This document shows positions 19,704 through 29,863 of a DNA stretch of 64,000 nucleotides, one piece after another (positions within the stretch are counted from its first letter, which is position 1; every line of letters begins with the position of its first letter). The notes beneath the pieces are model-generated. The model did no database searches. It saw only the letters and a list, made by a program, of their open reading frames with translations, and was not told the origin of the DNA. The stretch covers positions 46,102,831 through 46,166,830 of the forward strand of contig OU862916.1 in assembly GCA_917880885.1 (NCBI GenBank), given 5' to 3'. The DNA is from Limnephilus marmoratus (Eukaryota; Arthropoda; Insecta; Trichoptera; Limnephilidae). The translations under genes were made by a program, and so were the position numbers.

Positions 19704-19862
19704 CGAATTAATATGGGCTCCGTAGCTTAATCGGTAGAGCTGTTTCCATGTAAGAAAAGGGTTCTGGGTTCGAGTCCCAGCGGAGCCAATATCTTTTCTG
19801 ATTTTTCTGTCTCCAGATTTCGATTGAGTTTCGCTAATATTGTCTTCATTTAATTAAATACA
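19704..19862 (+). repeat. Inverted second arm: tRNA-like plus RepA
   Basis: This arm is the inverted counterpart of 17878-18046: the linker CCGAATTAATATG, the tRNA-like sequence, then RepA to ATTTAATTAAATA. Together with the left palindrome it brackets the half-LINE. Confidence 0.85.
19716..19788 (+). tRNA. tRNA-Thr(TGT)-like sequence, copy 2
   Basis: The 73-nt sequence is identical to 17961-18033 but on the plus strand, 1.7 kb away. It has the same cloverleaf, TGT anticodon, A at position 33 and G-A at 27-43. The 3' CCA is not encoded. The B box GGTTCGAGTCC is perfect. Confidence 0.6.
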
Positions 19863-19935
19863 ATAAAAAATAATTGGTTGCAAATTAATTTCGCACGTTG
19901 GGATTACTTTCGCACTATTAACGTAATTACTTTCA

Positions 19936-19975
19936 CAGCCGCGACCTCCGGATTGAGAGTTGAGAGTCTTAACCT
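19936..19975 (-). repeat. Family C SINE head fragment
   Basis: On the minus strand it reads TAAGACTCTCAACTCTCAATCCGGAGGTCGCGG-like sequence, matching the tRNA-like head of the complete copy near 52030. Confidence 0.5.
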
Positions 19976-20064
19976 TTACGTGATTTTTCCCAAGAGCAAC
20001 GCTATACCAATTTTTATTATTATTTTTATTATCCTTCGACCACGGAGACCTTCATAATTTTTTT

Positions 20065-20575
20065 TACTACAGAAGCTCTTTATGTCAATAATAATATCGT
20101 TGAAAGTTTTCAATATGAAAAGCTTATCTTTACAAAGGCTCCTGATATTGATCTCAAAGCTCCGACTACAATAATTAATTGGACGATCATGTTTGACAAG
20201 ACTCTTAAGCAAGTATTTGCCAATAAACCAACATAATTATTTGCCAGTGGTTTGATTATGGACTAATGGTACCCCGATAGGTACACAGATCTCAACGATC
20301 TTTTACAGCATACGTTTTTACAGAAAAGGTTCAATACCACCCATATCAAATAAATATCATAAAGTGGAAGAAATTGACCTTTTTAAATTAATGCTGTATT
20401 ATGACAAAGTATTTTGCTGGAATTTGTGTTCCGGTGCAACCGTTCTGGAAACTTGTTGCTCGTATTGGCTTTGTGTACAAATACATACATGCATGTTTGT
20501 TAATACGTATCTCGTAAAAGGTCAACAAAAATTTCAACTTATTTATTGTTTTAATTTCAATAGCATGCAATTTGA
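20065..20575. other. No gene seen
   Basis: AT-rich spacer without recognisable features. Confidence 0.45.
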
Positions 20576-20579
20576 GAGG

Positions 20580-21360
20580 CGGGTGTGGGTACTGCCGCCC
20601 CGTAACCGTTCATTGAATAACCAATTGGCTCTGCCACACTTCACTCCAAGAGGTTTGGTGACTTAGGTCTGGGTATTAACACCGGGTGCGTCGGCCCACC
20701 AACTGTGTGGCGGGCCGGATTTGGAGAAACTGTTTGAGGGAGATCCTGTTATCTGTCCAGCAGGACTTTTTAACTGGGCGTACTGTACAGGGACCGCAGA
20801 CACTTTAATATTACACAACTGCTAACCCTGTACAAATCGCAAGTGCGCCCCACGGTTGAATTTGTTGGCCACCTCTGGTTTGGAGCTCCAAAATACCTTA
20901 AAAAAACCCTTGACTCTGTGCAGAAACGGGAGGTCCGTTTGATAGATTCTCCCATCTTAACAGTCGGACTGCAATGTTTAGAGCATAGGCGTCAGGTGGG
21001 AATGCTGTCCTTGTTCTACCGCTATTACAATGGAAGATGCTCCGAGGAACTAGCATTATTGATCCCCTCAGCACCGGTGCGTAGACGGGAAACACATCAA
21101 ACACGCGCCCTACATTTGTACACGGTTCACATTAGTCACATGAGAACGGGTCGTTTCTACGACTCGTTTTTGAGTTCAACGGCTCGGCTGTGGAACGATT
21201 TTCCGGCCTCTGCGATTCCTCCCCCCTACAACATGGGTCTCTTCAAGACCCATGTTCACTCCTTCCTTTCTTCAAAAAGACCCTCTACACAGCATCTTCA
21301 AAGATGACATAGGCCCTGAGGGAAATTATTTTCCTCAGGGCCTCCTGTGTGGAGCTAATG
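20580..21360 (+). repeat. Family A LINE, 5'-truncated, with tail shared with SINE A
   Basis: The first part (20580-20760) resembles the SINE A 5' half (CCAACTGTGTGGCGGGCCGGAT). A LINE ORF tail (20843-21307) and the 3' end with the GGCCCTGAGGGAAATTATTTTCC hairpin and GTGTGGAGCTAATG follow. A related LINE piece lies at 38395-38945. Confidence 0.7.
20843..21307 (+). pseudogene. Non-LTR reverse transcriptase, C-terminal tail
   Basis: The 154-codon frame is the C-terminal region of a LINE ORF2 after the RT domain. It contains the common motif series 'LEHRRQVGMLSLFYRYYNGRCSEEL..LIP' (about residues 46-76), a stretch of Arg/His, then 'SFLSSTARLWNDFP'. This order is typical of Jockey/CR1-group elements. 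The RT catalytic domain is absent upstream because of 5' truncation. The stop is followed directly by the 3' UTR. Confidence 0.75.
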
Positions 21361-21374
21361 TAAAAAAGGACTAT

Positions 21375-21525
21375 CTCAATGGATCGCCTTGCACCAACTG
21401 ACCCCCAGATTCCCCCCCTCTCTTATACATTTTTCCATCCCTTCCTTAAAAATCCCTTCACACAGCATCCCTAAAGACGACTTTGGTACACAGATCGTAC
21501 GTAGAGCTAGTGTAAAAAAATGTTT
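21375..21525 (+). repeat. Second family A 3' tail
   Basis: A further copy of the family A end follows at once: CAACTGACCCCCAGATTCC, CACACAGCATCCCTAAAGACGAC, then an AGCTAGTGTAAAAAAA end. It is diverged in the hairpin part. Confidence 0.6.
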
Positions 21526-21529
21526 GTTT

Positions 21530-23003
21530 TATGTTTATCTAAACAAAAAAGTTCCTACGGCAATTTGAATAATTTAAGTAGGTCCCTATGCTAAATTATT
21601 TAAATGTTTTCACGTCGCAGGAAATTATGCTAAAATTGGACTAAAAAGGAAAATCTGGTTAGATATAAAAATTGTTTCTAATATCTTGGTCATGTTATGA
21701 GGTACGTCTACAATAAGATAAATTCCCATTAAGATGAAGCCATACTAAATAATGCAAAATCACACAAAATCATATGTTTTTGTTTTGAAAATTTGATCGC
21801 TTAGAAGTATATAGATGCTTCAATTAAATATTGCGTGCAGAACATACCTTGGCCCTTAAGAATATCGGTCATTTTTTTAAAGTCTTTTAATAAGCCTATA
21901 AAAAATACTATTTATAAAACCCCTTTTCGGATATGGTTTTATCGTGTATTGTGGAAAATTCAGTTTCTTTTATAATAATCGCAAAAAAATATTATATTTA
22001 CGCTCGAACTTCCCAAACTATAATAAAATATGCACATCGCGTTGATATTTTACAATACGGCCGCTAGTCAACGAATTTGGATTTAAAAAGTGAACCTTAT
22101 ACCGTCCACCGAAGAAGTACTCACTCGCCACACCCACGTTCTAGTCAGTCCTCCCCCGGCCGTAGCGGGGAACAGACGTAAGGAAAACACTGCGTAAAAA
22201 AAGGAGTTATGTTTTTTACAGATCTTTACGAAATCAATCATTAAAAAAAAATCTCAAATACCTTTTCCAAAAACTTTTTCTCAAGTATTTTTAAACTCCT
22301 CCCATAAAAGAGCGTGAATTTCGATTTTGCTTTTTTCCTGGACTATTGGATCGCCTTAATTTGATGATCCAGAGAAATATTTATTGATGACGTGGCTGGA
22401 ATGAACGTCACACTTCATGAGCTCAGTTCCACAGTCGTTCCTGCAGGGTGAATATTGCAAACTTCCGATGCAAGAGGGCATCAGACGAAGAAAACACAAT
22501 AGTGCAATTTGTGCAAGCCCCTGCAGAGTCCAGCCATTGTTCCATTGAATTGCTTCGGCCTGATGTCGTCACAAAGTTCTCGGCCATTCCTTTGCAAAAG
22601 CTGGGCGATACCTCGAACCGTCCTTCCCTATCACCCCCTTTCTACCACCCGCCACCCACCACCAAGCTACCACCCACTTCCACCCGGGTCACCCACACAA
22701 TATGATGGAGGGTGGGGTGTGGAATTATTACTGTGTTAGGCGAACTTGTTGTTTTTGTACAACTCCATTTACTCCTTTTGTAATTTGTATTTGAAAATAA
22801 ATACGTTGTTTGTGTTGTGTTGGAAAAAGTATATTTATCTTTCTTTACGCAAGCCGACTGTTTCAGCTTTACAACATAAATAAAAAATGGAAATTGAATT
22901 TTTAATGAAAAAAATTATATCGACCATCAATTTAGAAAATTATAAAAATTACAATAATTATATGTATATTAGACACGTGTGTGATTATTTAATTATTTAA
23001 AAC
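21530..23003. other. No supported gene; one transcript-like AATAAA
   Basis: No recognisable protein. A moderately GC-rich patch at 22370-22830 contains a short frame without known motifs, a pyrimidine-rich CCACC stretch (22620-22690) and AATAAA at about 22797. I cannot tell whether this is an exon, a processed fragment or chance. Confidence 0.35.
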
Positions 23004-23170
23004 TAGCAGACCCGGCCACACGTTGCTGTGGGTAACGAAACATAACGCCATTACCCAATCTTTATAAAATCCACACCACCCGCTTGCCAGCTGCCCGCTG
23101 CCCGCTGCCCCGCTGCCGGGGTAGAAATAGGTAGATACCTATGTATATTATATTTTAAAGACCTATTAAA
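23004..23170 (-). repeat. Helitron 3' end
   Basis: CTAGCAGACCCGGCCACACG on the plus strand is the complement of a Helitron-type 3' end (CGTGTGGCCGGGTCTGCTAG), with AACGTGTGG as the usual preceding block. A short GCTGCCC repeat follows at 23090-23120. Confidence 0.55.
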
Positions 23171-23174
23171 CGAA

Positions 23175-24295
23175 TACAGAAGCTGAAATGTTTTTTGTCA
23201 ATCGGCGAAATAGGAATGGAAGTTTTGCCATTTTAAAGCATGTACTTAAATGTATTCCAGTACCGTGATCAATTGTTTTATTCCATAGAACTGACAACAA
23301 TATCAAAGAAAGCGTTCTTACCGTAATACTAAAATACATTTTCCACTATTTCCTTATATCCCTTTGCAACACCTCACAGGCGAAATATATCGAGAAATTC
23401 ATGAAAATTTTCCTCACTTGTTGTTTTTCGTAAAAAAATATCTCAGGTTTATCATCCTTTTCAATCGGCAGAAAATAACCGCACAAAAGGTGACACGCTG
23501 AATATTGGGACGGGTCCCTCTTTAGGGTAGGTCTGTCAATAAGGGGTGTATTGTCGTACAGAGGCAAATAGAGGAGAAGCGATGGAAGGGACTAAGAGAA
23601 TTGAGGGCTCAACTGAACACGGGATATCCATTAATCGCAGGAATTTCAAGGAACCTAAAGGTATTCCTAGATAGAATTTAAGGACTCCCTGAAGCATTAA
23701 GGCTGTGTGGAAGATACTCCCAAAATCCCCCAAAAGGAAATACCGCAATTAGGAATTAAAATGGCGATTGAAATGATTTTTTCGTTTATTTAAACAATCG
23801 ACCACTTGGCACAAGGATTTTATATTGAAGATCTCGAAAAGGACCAGATTAAATGAGAGAAGGAAAGTAAATCTATAATTCATAAGAAACCTTCATTTTA
23901 AGGGTTACTTATTTTAATTTCAGTATATTCAGATAATCCTAAATAAGTTCAATTTATCCTTACTTTTGGTGTACAAAATTGTCACAAACATAATTTCTTT
24001 CATTAAATAAATATCATTTTTTGGTTGGTTGTCTGAGGAGAAGGAGTCAAAAGAACATACTTTGCGAATTGGCAACTTAGGTTTTATTCAAATCCCAAAG
24101 ATTACATTTCGAAGGATTTGTTCACTGACACTTTAAAAAAATAATTACTTTTGTTAAAAAAATTGCTATTAACGTAGAGGGAACTTGTTGGTATGATGTG
24201 AAATTTGCTGAAAGGTTCCGCGTGTATTAAAAGAAGCTCAAATTGCTTCTTATAATTACAAATACAAAAATACGATTATTGAAGAAGAAAGTATT
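23175..24295. other. No gene seen
   Basis: AT-rich DNA with only chance-length frames. No repeat family recognised. Confidence 0.45.
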
Positions 24296-24373
24296 ATTGA
24301 CGAAGAAGATAACACTAATAATCTAAACGAAAATATGAAAGTGAACAAGACAGAGAAAAACAGAAAAAGATAA

Positions 24374-24449
24374 TGGTCGCAACTGAGACACGAATCCAGA
24401 ACCTCCGATCTTACCGGGACAAACGCCTTACTAATTCGGCCAGTGCTAC
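24374..24449 (-). tRNA. Degenerate tRNA-like sequence, left arm
   Basis: On the minus strand: a D-arm-like TGGCCGAATTAGTAAGG, anticodon-arm-like TTGTC-CCGGTAA-GAT, and a damaged T arm (CTGGATTCGTGTCTCAG), with acceptor 3' part GCGACC. Position 33 is C rather than U. The mismatches in the T arm suggest a pseudo-tRNA. Confidence 0.4.
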
Positions 24450-24666
24450 TTCTTATATGAATGTCATATTTCAAATTTTAGAATTAACAATATTATCTTC
24501 GACTAATTTTTTTTGCGTATTATTGGCAACTACCTTTTTCGTTGGAAACAAGTCTTCTAAGAACTGGTTTGTAACCTAGATAGTGTCTCGGATAAATGTA
24601 TCTGATTTTATTTATGTGGAATACCTATTGTCTGTTTTGTAAATGTCCCAGAGGTGTCAATATGTT

Positions 24667-24775
24667 TTTCTGATTTTTCCGTTTCCAGATTTTCGATTGA
24701 GTTTCGCTTATATTGTCTTCATTTATTTAAATATTACAATTTGAGGTTTTACTCATAAAGTTAAAATAAAAAAAG
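24667..24775 (+). repeat. RepA module
   Basis: GATTTTTCCGTTTCCAGATTTT, GAGTTTCGCTTATATTGTC and ACTCATAAAGTT match the RepA arms at 18047-18172, with several substitutions. Confidence 0.8.
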
Positions 24776-24803
24776 TATAAATTTATATTAAATTTTTATT
24801 TGA

Positions 24804-24837
24804 ACAACTCTCTGTTGTTTTCAACAGAGAGTTGTTA
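24804..24837. repeat. Perfect 15-bp hairpin
   Basis: AACAACTCTCTGTTG and its complement are separated by TTTT, in the loop of the long inverted repeat. Confidence 0.85.
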
Positions 24838-24961
24838 ATGAAACTTGTTTTCAATGAAAAAGGTTGTTGCCAATAATATGGAGAAAAAAATTAGTCTAAG
24901 ATAATATTGTTAATTCTAAAATTTTAAATATGAGATTGACAAACATGACGTTCAAATAAGA

Positions 24962-25037
24962 GGTGACAGTGCCCGAATTGGTAGGCGTTTGTCCCGTTAA
25001 GACGATAGGTTCTGGGTTCGAGTCCCAGTCCCGACCA
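24962..25037 (+). tRNA. Degenerate tRNA-like sequence, right arm
   Basis: A box-like TGCCCGAATTGGTAGG and a perfect B box GGTTCGAGTCC in a T arm CTGGG/CCCAG; anticodon arm TTGTC-CCGTTAA-GACGA with C at position 33. The acceptor pairing is incomplete. The T arm is identical to that of the tRNA-Thr-like sequence at 19716-19788. Confidence 0.45.
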
Positions 25038-25204
25038 CTATATTTTTATTTTTCTGTATCTTGTTCTCTTTCATATTATTGTTAAAATTATTAGTGTTAT
25101 CTTCTTCTTCAGTGACATATTCAATTGATGTATATTCTGTATGTATATTATATTTCTGGCTTTTTCAATTATTTCTGGCCTTCATCCTTCAAGGGTTTTC
25201 TAGG

Positions 25205-25772
25205 CCATCATTTTTATTTTATTTTATTTTATTTTATTTTTTATTATTATTGTACAACAGAATAATTCCAATTACAGTACAATTTAGTTACCCTATCAGC
25301 ATTTAGGCAAGTGACTCTTCAATAATATTTTTAAGGCATATAAAGAACAGTCACTTACATCCAAATGGTTTGCAATTTCATTTAACAGCACCACTCCCCT
25401 CGTCATGCTATGCTTTGCCAAGACGTCTGTTCTGCCGTTCGGTACTTTAAATAAGTCATGATGTCGACTTCGGCTGTAGTGGTCTGGTACATATAAATCA
25501 TAGCATCCCAAGAGAAATGGGCTATCGATGAAATTGTTCCAAATTTTGAAAGACAAAATAGCAAGACTTGCTTTCCGTCTAGTTTCTAGACTCACAGAAT
25601 CAGTTTCCTCAAGTAAGTCAATATGGTGCATGAACCTTGGATAGGTTCCATGCTTCCGCATATAAACATACCTGAGGAATTTCTTCTGGATTTGCTCTAA
25701 CATATCAATGTACTTCTGGTGGTACGGTGCCCAAACATCGCTCGCGTACTCCAACGTGCTTCTCAGTATGCC
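25205..25772 (-). repeat. 5'-truncated LINE with (AAAAT)n tail
   Basis: A minus-strand LINE 3' end: the ORF tail (25296-25772), a short UTR, then an (ATTTT)n tract at 25212-25240 on the plus strand as the tail. Confidence 0.7.
25296..25772 (-). pseudogene. Non-LTR reverse transcriptase tail
   Basis: The frame of about 158 codons opens at 25772 without a start and ends at 25296. It shows 'LEYASDVWAPYHQKYIDMLEQIQKKFLRY', the well-known post-RT motif 'LEY...VW.P.....I..iE.iQ.kFlR', then 'RRKASLAILSFKIWNNFIDSP' and a Leu-rich end. This is the C-terminal third of a Jockey/CR1-group ORF2. The RT and endonuclease domains are lost by 5' truncation. No internal stop is seen, so the insertion is not very old. 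Confidence 0.82.
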
Positions 25773-25774
25773 TT

Positions 25775-27892
25775 TAAAATTAAAATTACATCATTTAAAA
25801 TTACAGAGAATAGAAAGGTGAATTTATATGTTATTTTATTTAAATGTACAAATTTCAGAATTATGTGGATAATTTTATCATTCCAAAGCTTTAAAAAGAG
25901 AGTTGTTATAATAAAAATAGAAAATATTACGTTTGGATACATTGATATATATACATAGATGACTAATGACCGCGCCAAAGCATTGCCACTGTACATATGT
26001 CCAAAAGCATATGCCGACCTAACGTCAGTTCAGTGCTCACTGAGACGCCGACCGAGTTCAACCGGAACAAAACTATCTCCAAAATGAAAGAAGAAATGCG
26101 ATTCAAGATCAGGAAAACATAATAAAGCAAGGGGAATTACTTTCCAAACGTAATTTTATTGTTTACATATTCATATTTAATTAAAAAACGCAGAAATTTA
26201 AATAAAATGTCAAAGTACTCTAAAATAGGTTCAGTGTTGCCACTAAAAAGTCTTTTTGATTTTCCCACAATAATGGGAGAATACATAATTTATGGAATAA
26301 GTTACTATGGAGGTAACCATATTAAAATATTTTGGAAATAATAAAAAAAATTGTTTTAATCTTCGTACAAAATAGTTTATTAAAACTTATGTTAGTTTAC
26401 TAAATAATAATCTAGTACCTAATTATATTTCTTTATGTGTTTTATTTATTTGTTTCTTTACATGGTACCTAGGTCTAATGTATACAATTCAGTTTGTAAA
26501 CTCACTAGGTCAAGCCTGCGTTGAGGTTAACAACTCTACAATTTAATAAAATAACACAAAAATAATATTGTTATTGAAGAACAATATTGTGGCATGTGAT
26601 TAATTATGCCGTCGTATTATTGAAAAAAAAATTCGGTTGTTTTTTGAAATTCTGATATTTTTTTATCGATGTTTTCCAAAATTTGGGTTTTTATTTTTTC
26701 TAATTTTAAATCCATGTAAGAAGTAAATTTTGAAAAAACATCCTCTTCTGTGTTAATTAAAACATGTCTTCAGGTAGTGTATTCATTTTATTTTTGGACC
26801 TTGTGGTTGTTTGCAGATTTTCTTGCAGTTGGGAGTCGGTTTTTTGCTCGAACTCATGGTCGCCCTCGCAGTAGATTGTTTTTCGGCAGAACTAGTATAA
26901 TGCGCAAGCGCGGCTAGAGACAGTGACGCAGCAGCTGTATGGTCAGTGTAAGAAAGATGGCGATGATGTTAGCCAATCACAAGGGCTCCAACTACCTTCA
27001 ATTATATTTCAATTTCACTTGTCACTATTTTGCGATATTAATTTTTGGAAATTTACTTGAATTATCCAAAATATACAAAAAATTATATCACCATTAGTGT
27101 AGTGGTAGTGAATACTAGAGTGAAATCGCAAGTGTTTCGGATTTTGTTTTGTTTACTTAATATACACAATTATGCGAAGTTTCTGACGGATCACTTTCAC
27201 TGTTATTATTCTCGTATTTTTGATTTGGTAGGTAGATAGGTAGTGATTTATATTGCTAATAATTTTACAGAGTACCATAAAGATGCAGCACGCCATGAGA
27301 AGTGGGTGGAAATAATTCGATTGCTGAGAAAAGAACTTTGAAAACACTTTTGAAATACTTTCCGTTTGAGAATTATATAATGTTGGTTCAATAAAAATAT
27401 TGTAACAAAAAATGTCTTAAATATTTCATTAGTTATGCTTTCTTTAAGTCGTATAATAAAACAAGTATTAAAAATAATTTTTAATACTTAACGTTAAAAA
27501 AAACTCTATTTTATTATGTATGTTGGGTAAAATTTCAAAAGGTATGCAACACTAAACCGCAATCGCAGGTCTGTGATTCGAACGCTGTCCGAAACGTTGG
27601 CTAAAGAAGGAGGTAGCGCAACACGGTATAACACCCCAAAAACAAATAACGAAAATATTATATTTGTTTTTTGCATTATTTGTTATTCCCCTAGTCAATT
27701 TTACTTAAAATATGGCCTCATTTTTATTTTTAACTCTTGGGTCCCACATAACACGTTCAGAACATATTATTTTACAAAATAACATTACCGAAAGTTGTGT
27801 AAAGTTAATTATATGTGGTTACTGGCCGTGTCCTTGTTTGAGTTCAATGTTGTCTGACTTCTTTCTGCAGAATGGAGCTCAATTATATTCCT
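25775..27892. other. No gene seen; AT-rich
   Basis: Over 2 kb of AT-rich DNA with only short frames lacking motifs. No repeat family, tRNA or ORF could be supported. Confidence 0.45.
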
Positions 27893-27909
27893 TTAACCGG
27901 TAACCGACG

Positions 27910-28076
27910 AGTTCATCGAAAATCAATTCATCGAAAGCAAATTCATCGAAAATGAGTTCATCGAAAAGTAATTCATCGAAAGCAAATTCATCGAAAACGA
28001 GTTCATCGAAAATCAGTTCATCGAAAATTAATTCATCGAATGATCAATTCATCGAATCGTCAATTCATCGAAAAAC
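27910..28076 (+). repeat. 12-bp tandem repeat, left arm
   Basis: About 13-14 units of TTCATCGAAAAT with variants (AAGC, GAGT), degenerating at 28040-28076. Confidence 0.9.
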
Positions 28077-28330
28077 ATTTTTTTGTAGATATATTAGCTG
28101 TCAAAATTAAATACCCAAAAAGGTGTGTTTAACTGAGTTAACTGTGTTTAGCAACTGTCAGTTTCGTAGTGACAATGTAAAATTTATAGGTTATCTCTTC
28201 GATTTCCGATTGTCTGATACTGCAAAAAAGGGATATCTAAGGAACGGTGACCAGACAACTCATAATGAAACCAACTCATAAACAACTCAGAAAGGTCATT
28301 AAGAGTGATGATAAAAAAAATTGGTTAAAT

Positions 28331-28386
28331 AGGTTAAGTTAGGTTAGGTTAGGTTAGGTTAGGTTAGGTTAGGTTGGTTTAGGTTG
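28331..28386 (+). repeat. Interstitial TTAGG (telomere-type) array
   Basis: Seven perfect AGGTT units (28341-28375), that is (TTAGG)n, with degenerate units on both sides. TTAGG is the ancestral arthropod telomere repeat. It sits between the two inverted satellite arms. Confidence 0.85.
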
Positions 28387-28449
28387 ACCAATGCTTTTTT
28401 AACTTCTCGGTCCGCTCGGCATTTCTCTCAAATATCAACAAAAAAAATT

Positions 28450-28799
28450 TTTTCGATGAATTGGCGATTCGATGAATTGATCATTCGATGAATTGGTTTT
28501 CGATGAATTGATTTTCGATGAATTGGTTTTCGATGAACTCGTTTTCGATAAATTTGCTTTCGATGAATTGATTTTCGATGAATTGATTTTCGATGAATTG
28601 GTTTTCGATGAACTCGTTTTCGATGAATTTGCTTTCGATGAATTGATTTTCGATGAATTGATTTTCGGTGTATTGATTTTCGATGAATTGATTTTCGATG
28701 AATTGGTTTTCGATGAACTCGTTTTCGATGAATTTGCTTTCGATGAATTGATTTTCGGTGAATTGATTTTCGATGAATTCGTTTTCGATGAACTCGTCG
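28450..28799 (-). repeat. 12-bp tandem repeat, right arm
   Basis: About 29 units of ATTTTCGATGAA, the complement of the left-arm unit, with higher-order groups of about 120 bp (variants with GGTGTA or CTCG). The repeat length is a multiple of 3, so it yields spurious open frames on both strands. Confidence 0.9.
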
Positions 28800-29078
28800 T
28801 GAACCCTTAAACCGCCTCAAAGAGTTATAACATGAGTTCGTCGTGAATCAGGACAAAGTTTCCAAGGGTCAGGAAACGGGGCTGAGGAATGATCACACCG
28901 GGTAAATGTTTTGTACGTCAAGCACGTAAATTCCAAACTTCGTCATTCAAGATAAATGGCCGTAGGAACTTGACTGCTTTCTTGGACATTTGCGAAAACC
29001 TTGACAGACTTTATGAAGGTTGAAATGAAATTTCATAAAATTAATCTTGTAGTATAAAACAATGGTATTATGTGACAT

Positions 29079-29863
29079 CACGGACGTAGCTATAGCTTTG
29101 ACAAGGGGGGGTCCCCAAAGTAAAAAAAAAACAGAGCTCTAACGCCAATTAAATCTATCATTTACAAATTAAACATTGCCTGCGACTACACGCAAGTATA
29201 GTCGCGGGTAATCTATAATATATAACTTAGGTTACTCTATGTAGGCGCCTTTAAATAAAAAGTTAAATGTATGTAAGTATTGCAATATTTATTCAAAAGT
29301 AACAAAGTTGAAACTTTAAAGTAATAAATTTAGTCTTTTACGTTTTATTGCTAACTGATTAAAAATTTCTTCGGAATCAAGTTGCACTGCCAGATCTTTT
29401 TTATATGCGGTTTTCAGTGATGTGTTGTGGCAAGCTTCCCGTAACATTTTAGTTTATGTTTCATTCCAATCGGTTCATAAACTAAAAAGTAATGTTAAGA
29501 ATAAGAATTTTCAAGTAAAAATTAAGTCTACGCGAACAAAGTCGCGGGCACCAGCTAGTTGTTAAATATAATTGTTTTTCTTTCTGTTAAAAGGCGAAAT
29601 TATTTAATGACACTTAGATACATTTCGCATTTACACTGAAATTACCATTTGTCAAATATTTTATACTCACGGCGACACATTTGTTAACAAAAATTTTCTG
29701 GGATATCCTGCTCTAATAAAAATTAGAGCAGGATAAAAGTTTTTAGAGCGTCTATTTTAGACGCGGTGCATGTAATTTTTTTCTGTTGGACTAGTAAGAT
29801 GGATATGAATGGGGGGGGGGGGGGGTCCGGACCCTCAAAACCCCCCCCTTATATACGTCCGTG
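29079..29863. mobile_element. hAT-type element with G-rich termini
   Basis: A 785-bp element with inverted ends CACGGACGTA and a perfect 8-bp duplication TGTGACAT (29071-29078 and 29864-29871). G-rich tracts lie near both ends (29105-29111; about 29811-29825). No transposase; a Helitron is nested inside. The 8-bp duplication favours hAT, though other 8-bp superfamilies are not excluded. Confidence 0.75.
29212..29558 (+). mobile_element. Helitron nested in the hAT element
   Basis: It starts near TCTATAATATATAAC and ends AGTCGCGGGCACCAGCTAG before T, a Helitron end. A related partial end (AGTATAGTCGCGGGTAA) lies just before the start, suggesting insertion next to another Helitron relic. Confidence 0.5.

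Larger units (their letters stand above)
24301..25112. repeat. Long inverted repeat carrying a second tRNA-like sequence
   Basis: Arms of about 240-255 bp (24301-24542 and 24857-25112) are imperfect inverted copies, pairing from GAAGAAGATAACACTAATAAT on the outside to GGCAACTACCTTTTT on the inside. Each arm carries a tRNA-like sequence. The 314-bp loop contains a plus-strand RepA module and a 15-bp hairpin. The design matches the 17.8-19.9 kb locus, but the tRNA differs and the arms are more diverged. Confidence 0.8.
27897..28806. mobile_element. TTAA-flanked foldback element made of an inverted 12-bp satellite
   Basis: A 910-bp element with TTAA at 27893-27896 and 28807-28810. The ends share CGACGAGTTCATCGAAAA in inverted orientation, preceded by CCGGTAAC on the left and, reverse complemented, GGGTTCA on the right. 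Both arms are tandem arrays of a 12-bp unit (TTCATCGAAAAT on the left, its complement on the right). The 365-bp centre contains TTAGG repeats. Target site and structure suggest a MITE moved by a piggyBac-type enzyme, but no transposase is present. Confidence 0.7.

Noticed and set aside
22448..22705. 85-codon ORF followed by AATAAA
   Set aside because: Ends in low-complexity Pro/Thr, has no recognised domain, and no splice or promoter evidence could be judged.
27910..28799. CRISPR-like array
   Set aside because: Units are contiguous without spacers, and the sequence is eukaryotic.
28428..28820. 130-codon repetitive frame (IHRKS repeats) and its plus-strand mirror
   Set aside because: Both come from a 12-bp tandem repeat whose length is a multiple of three. 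Open frames on both strands are automatic.
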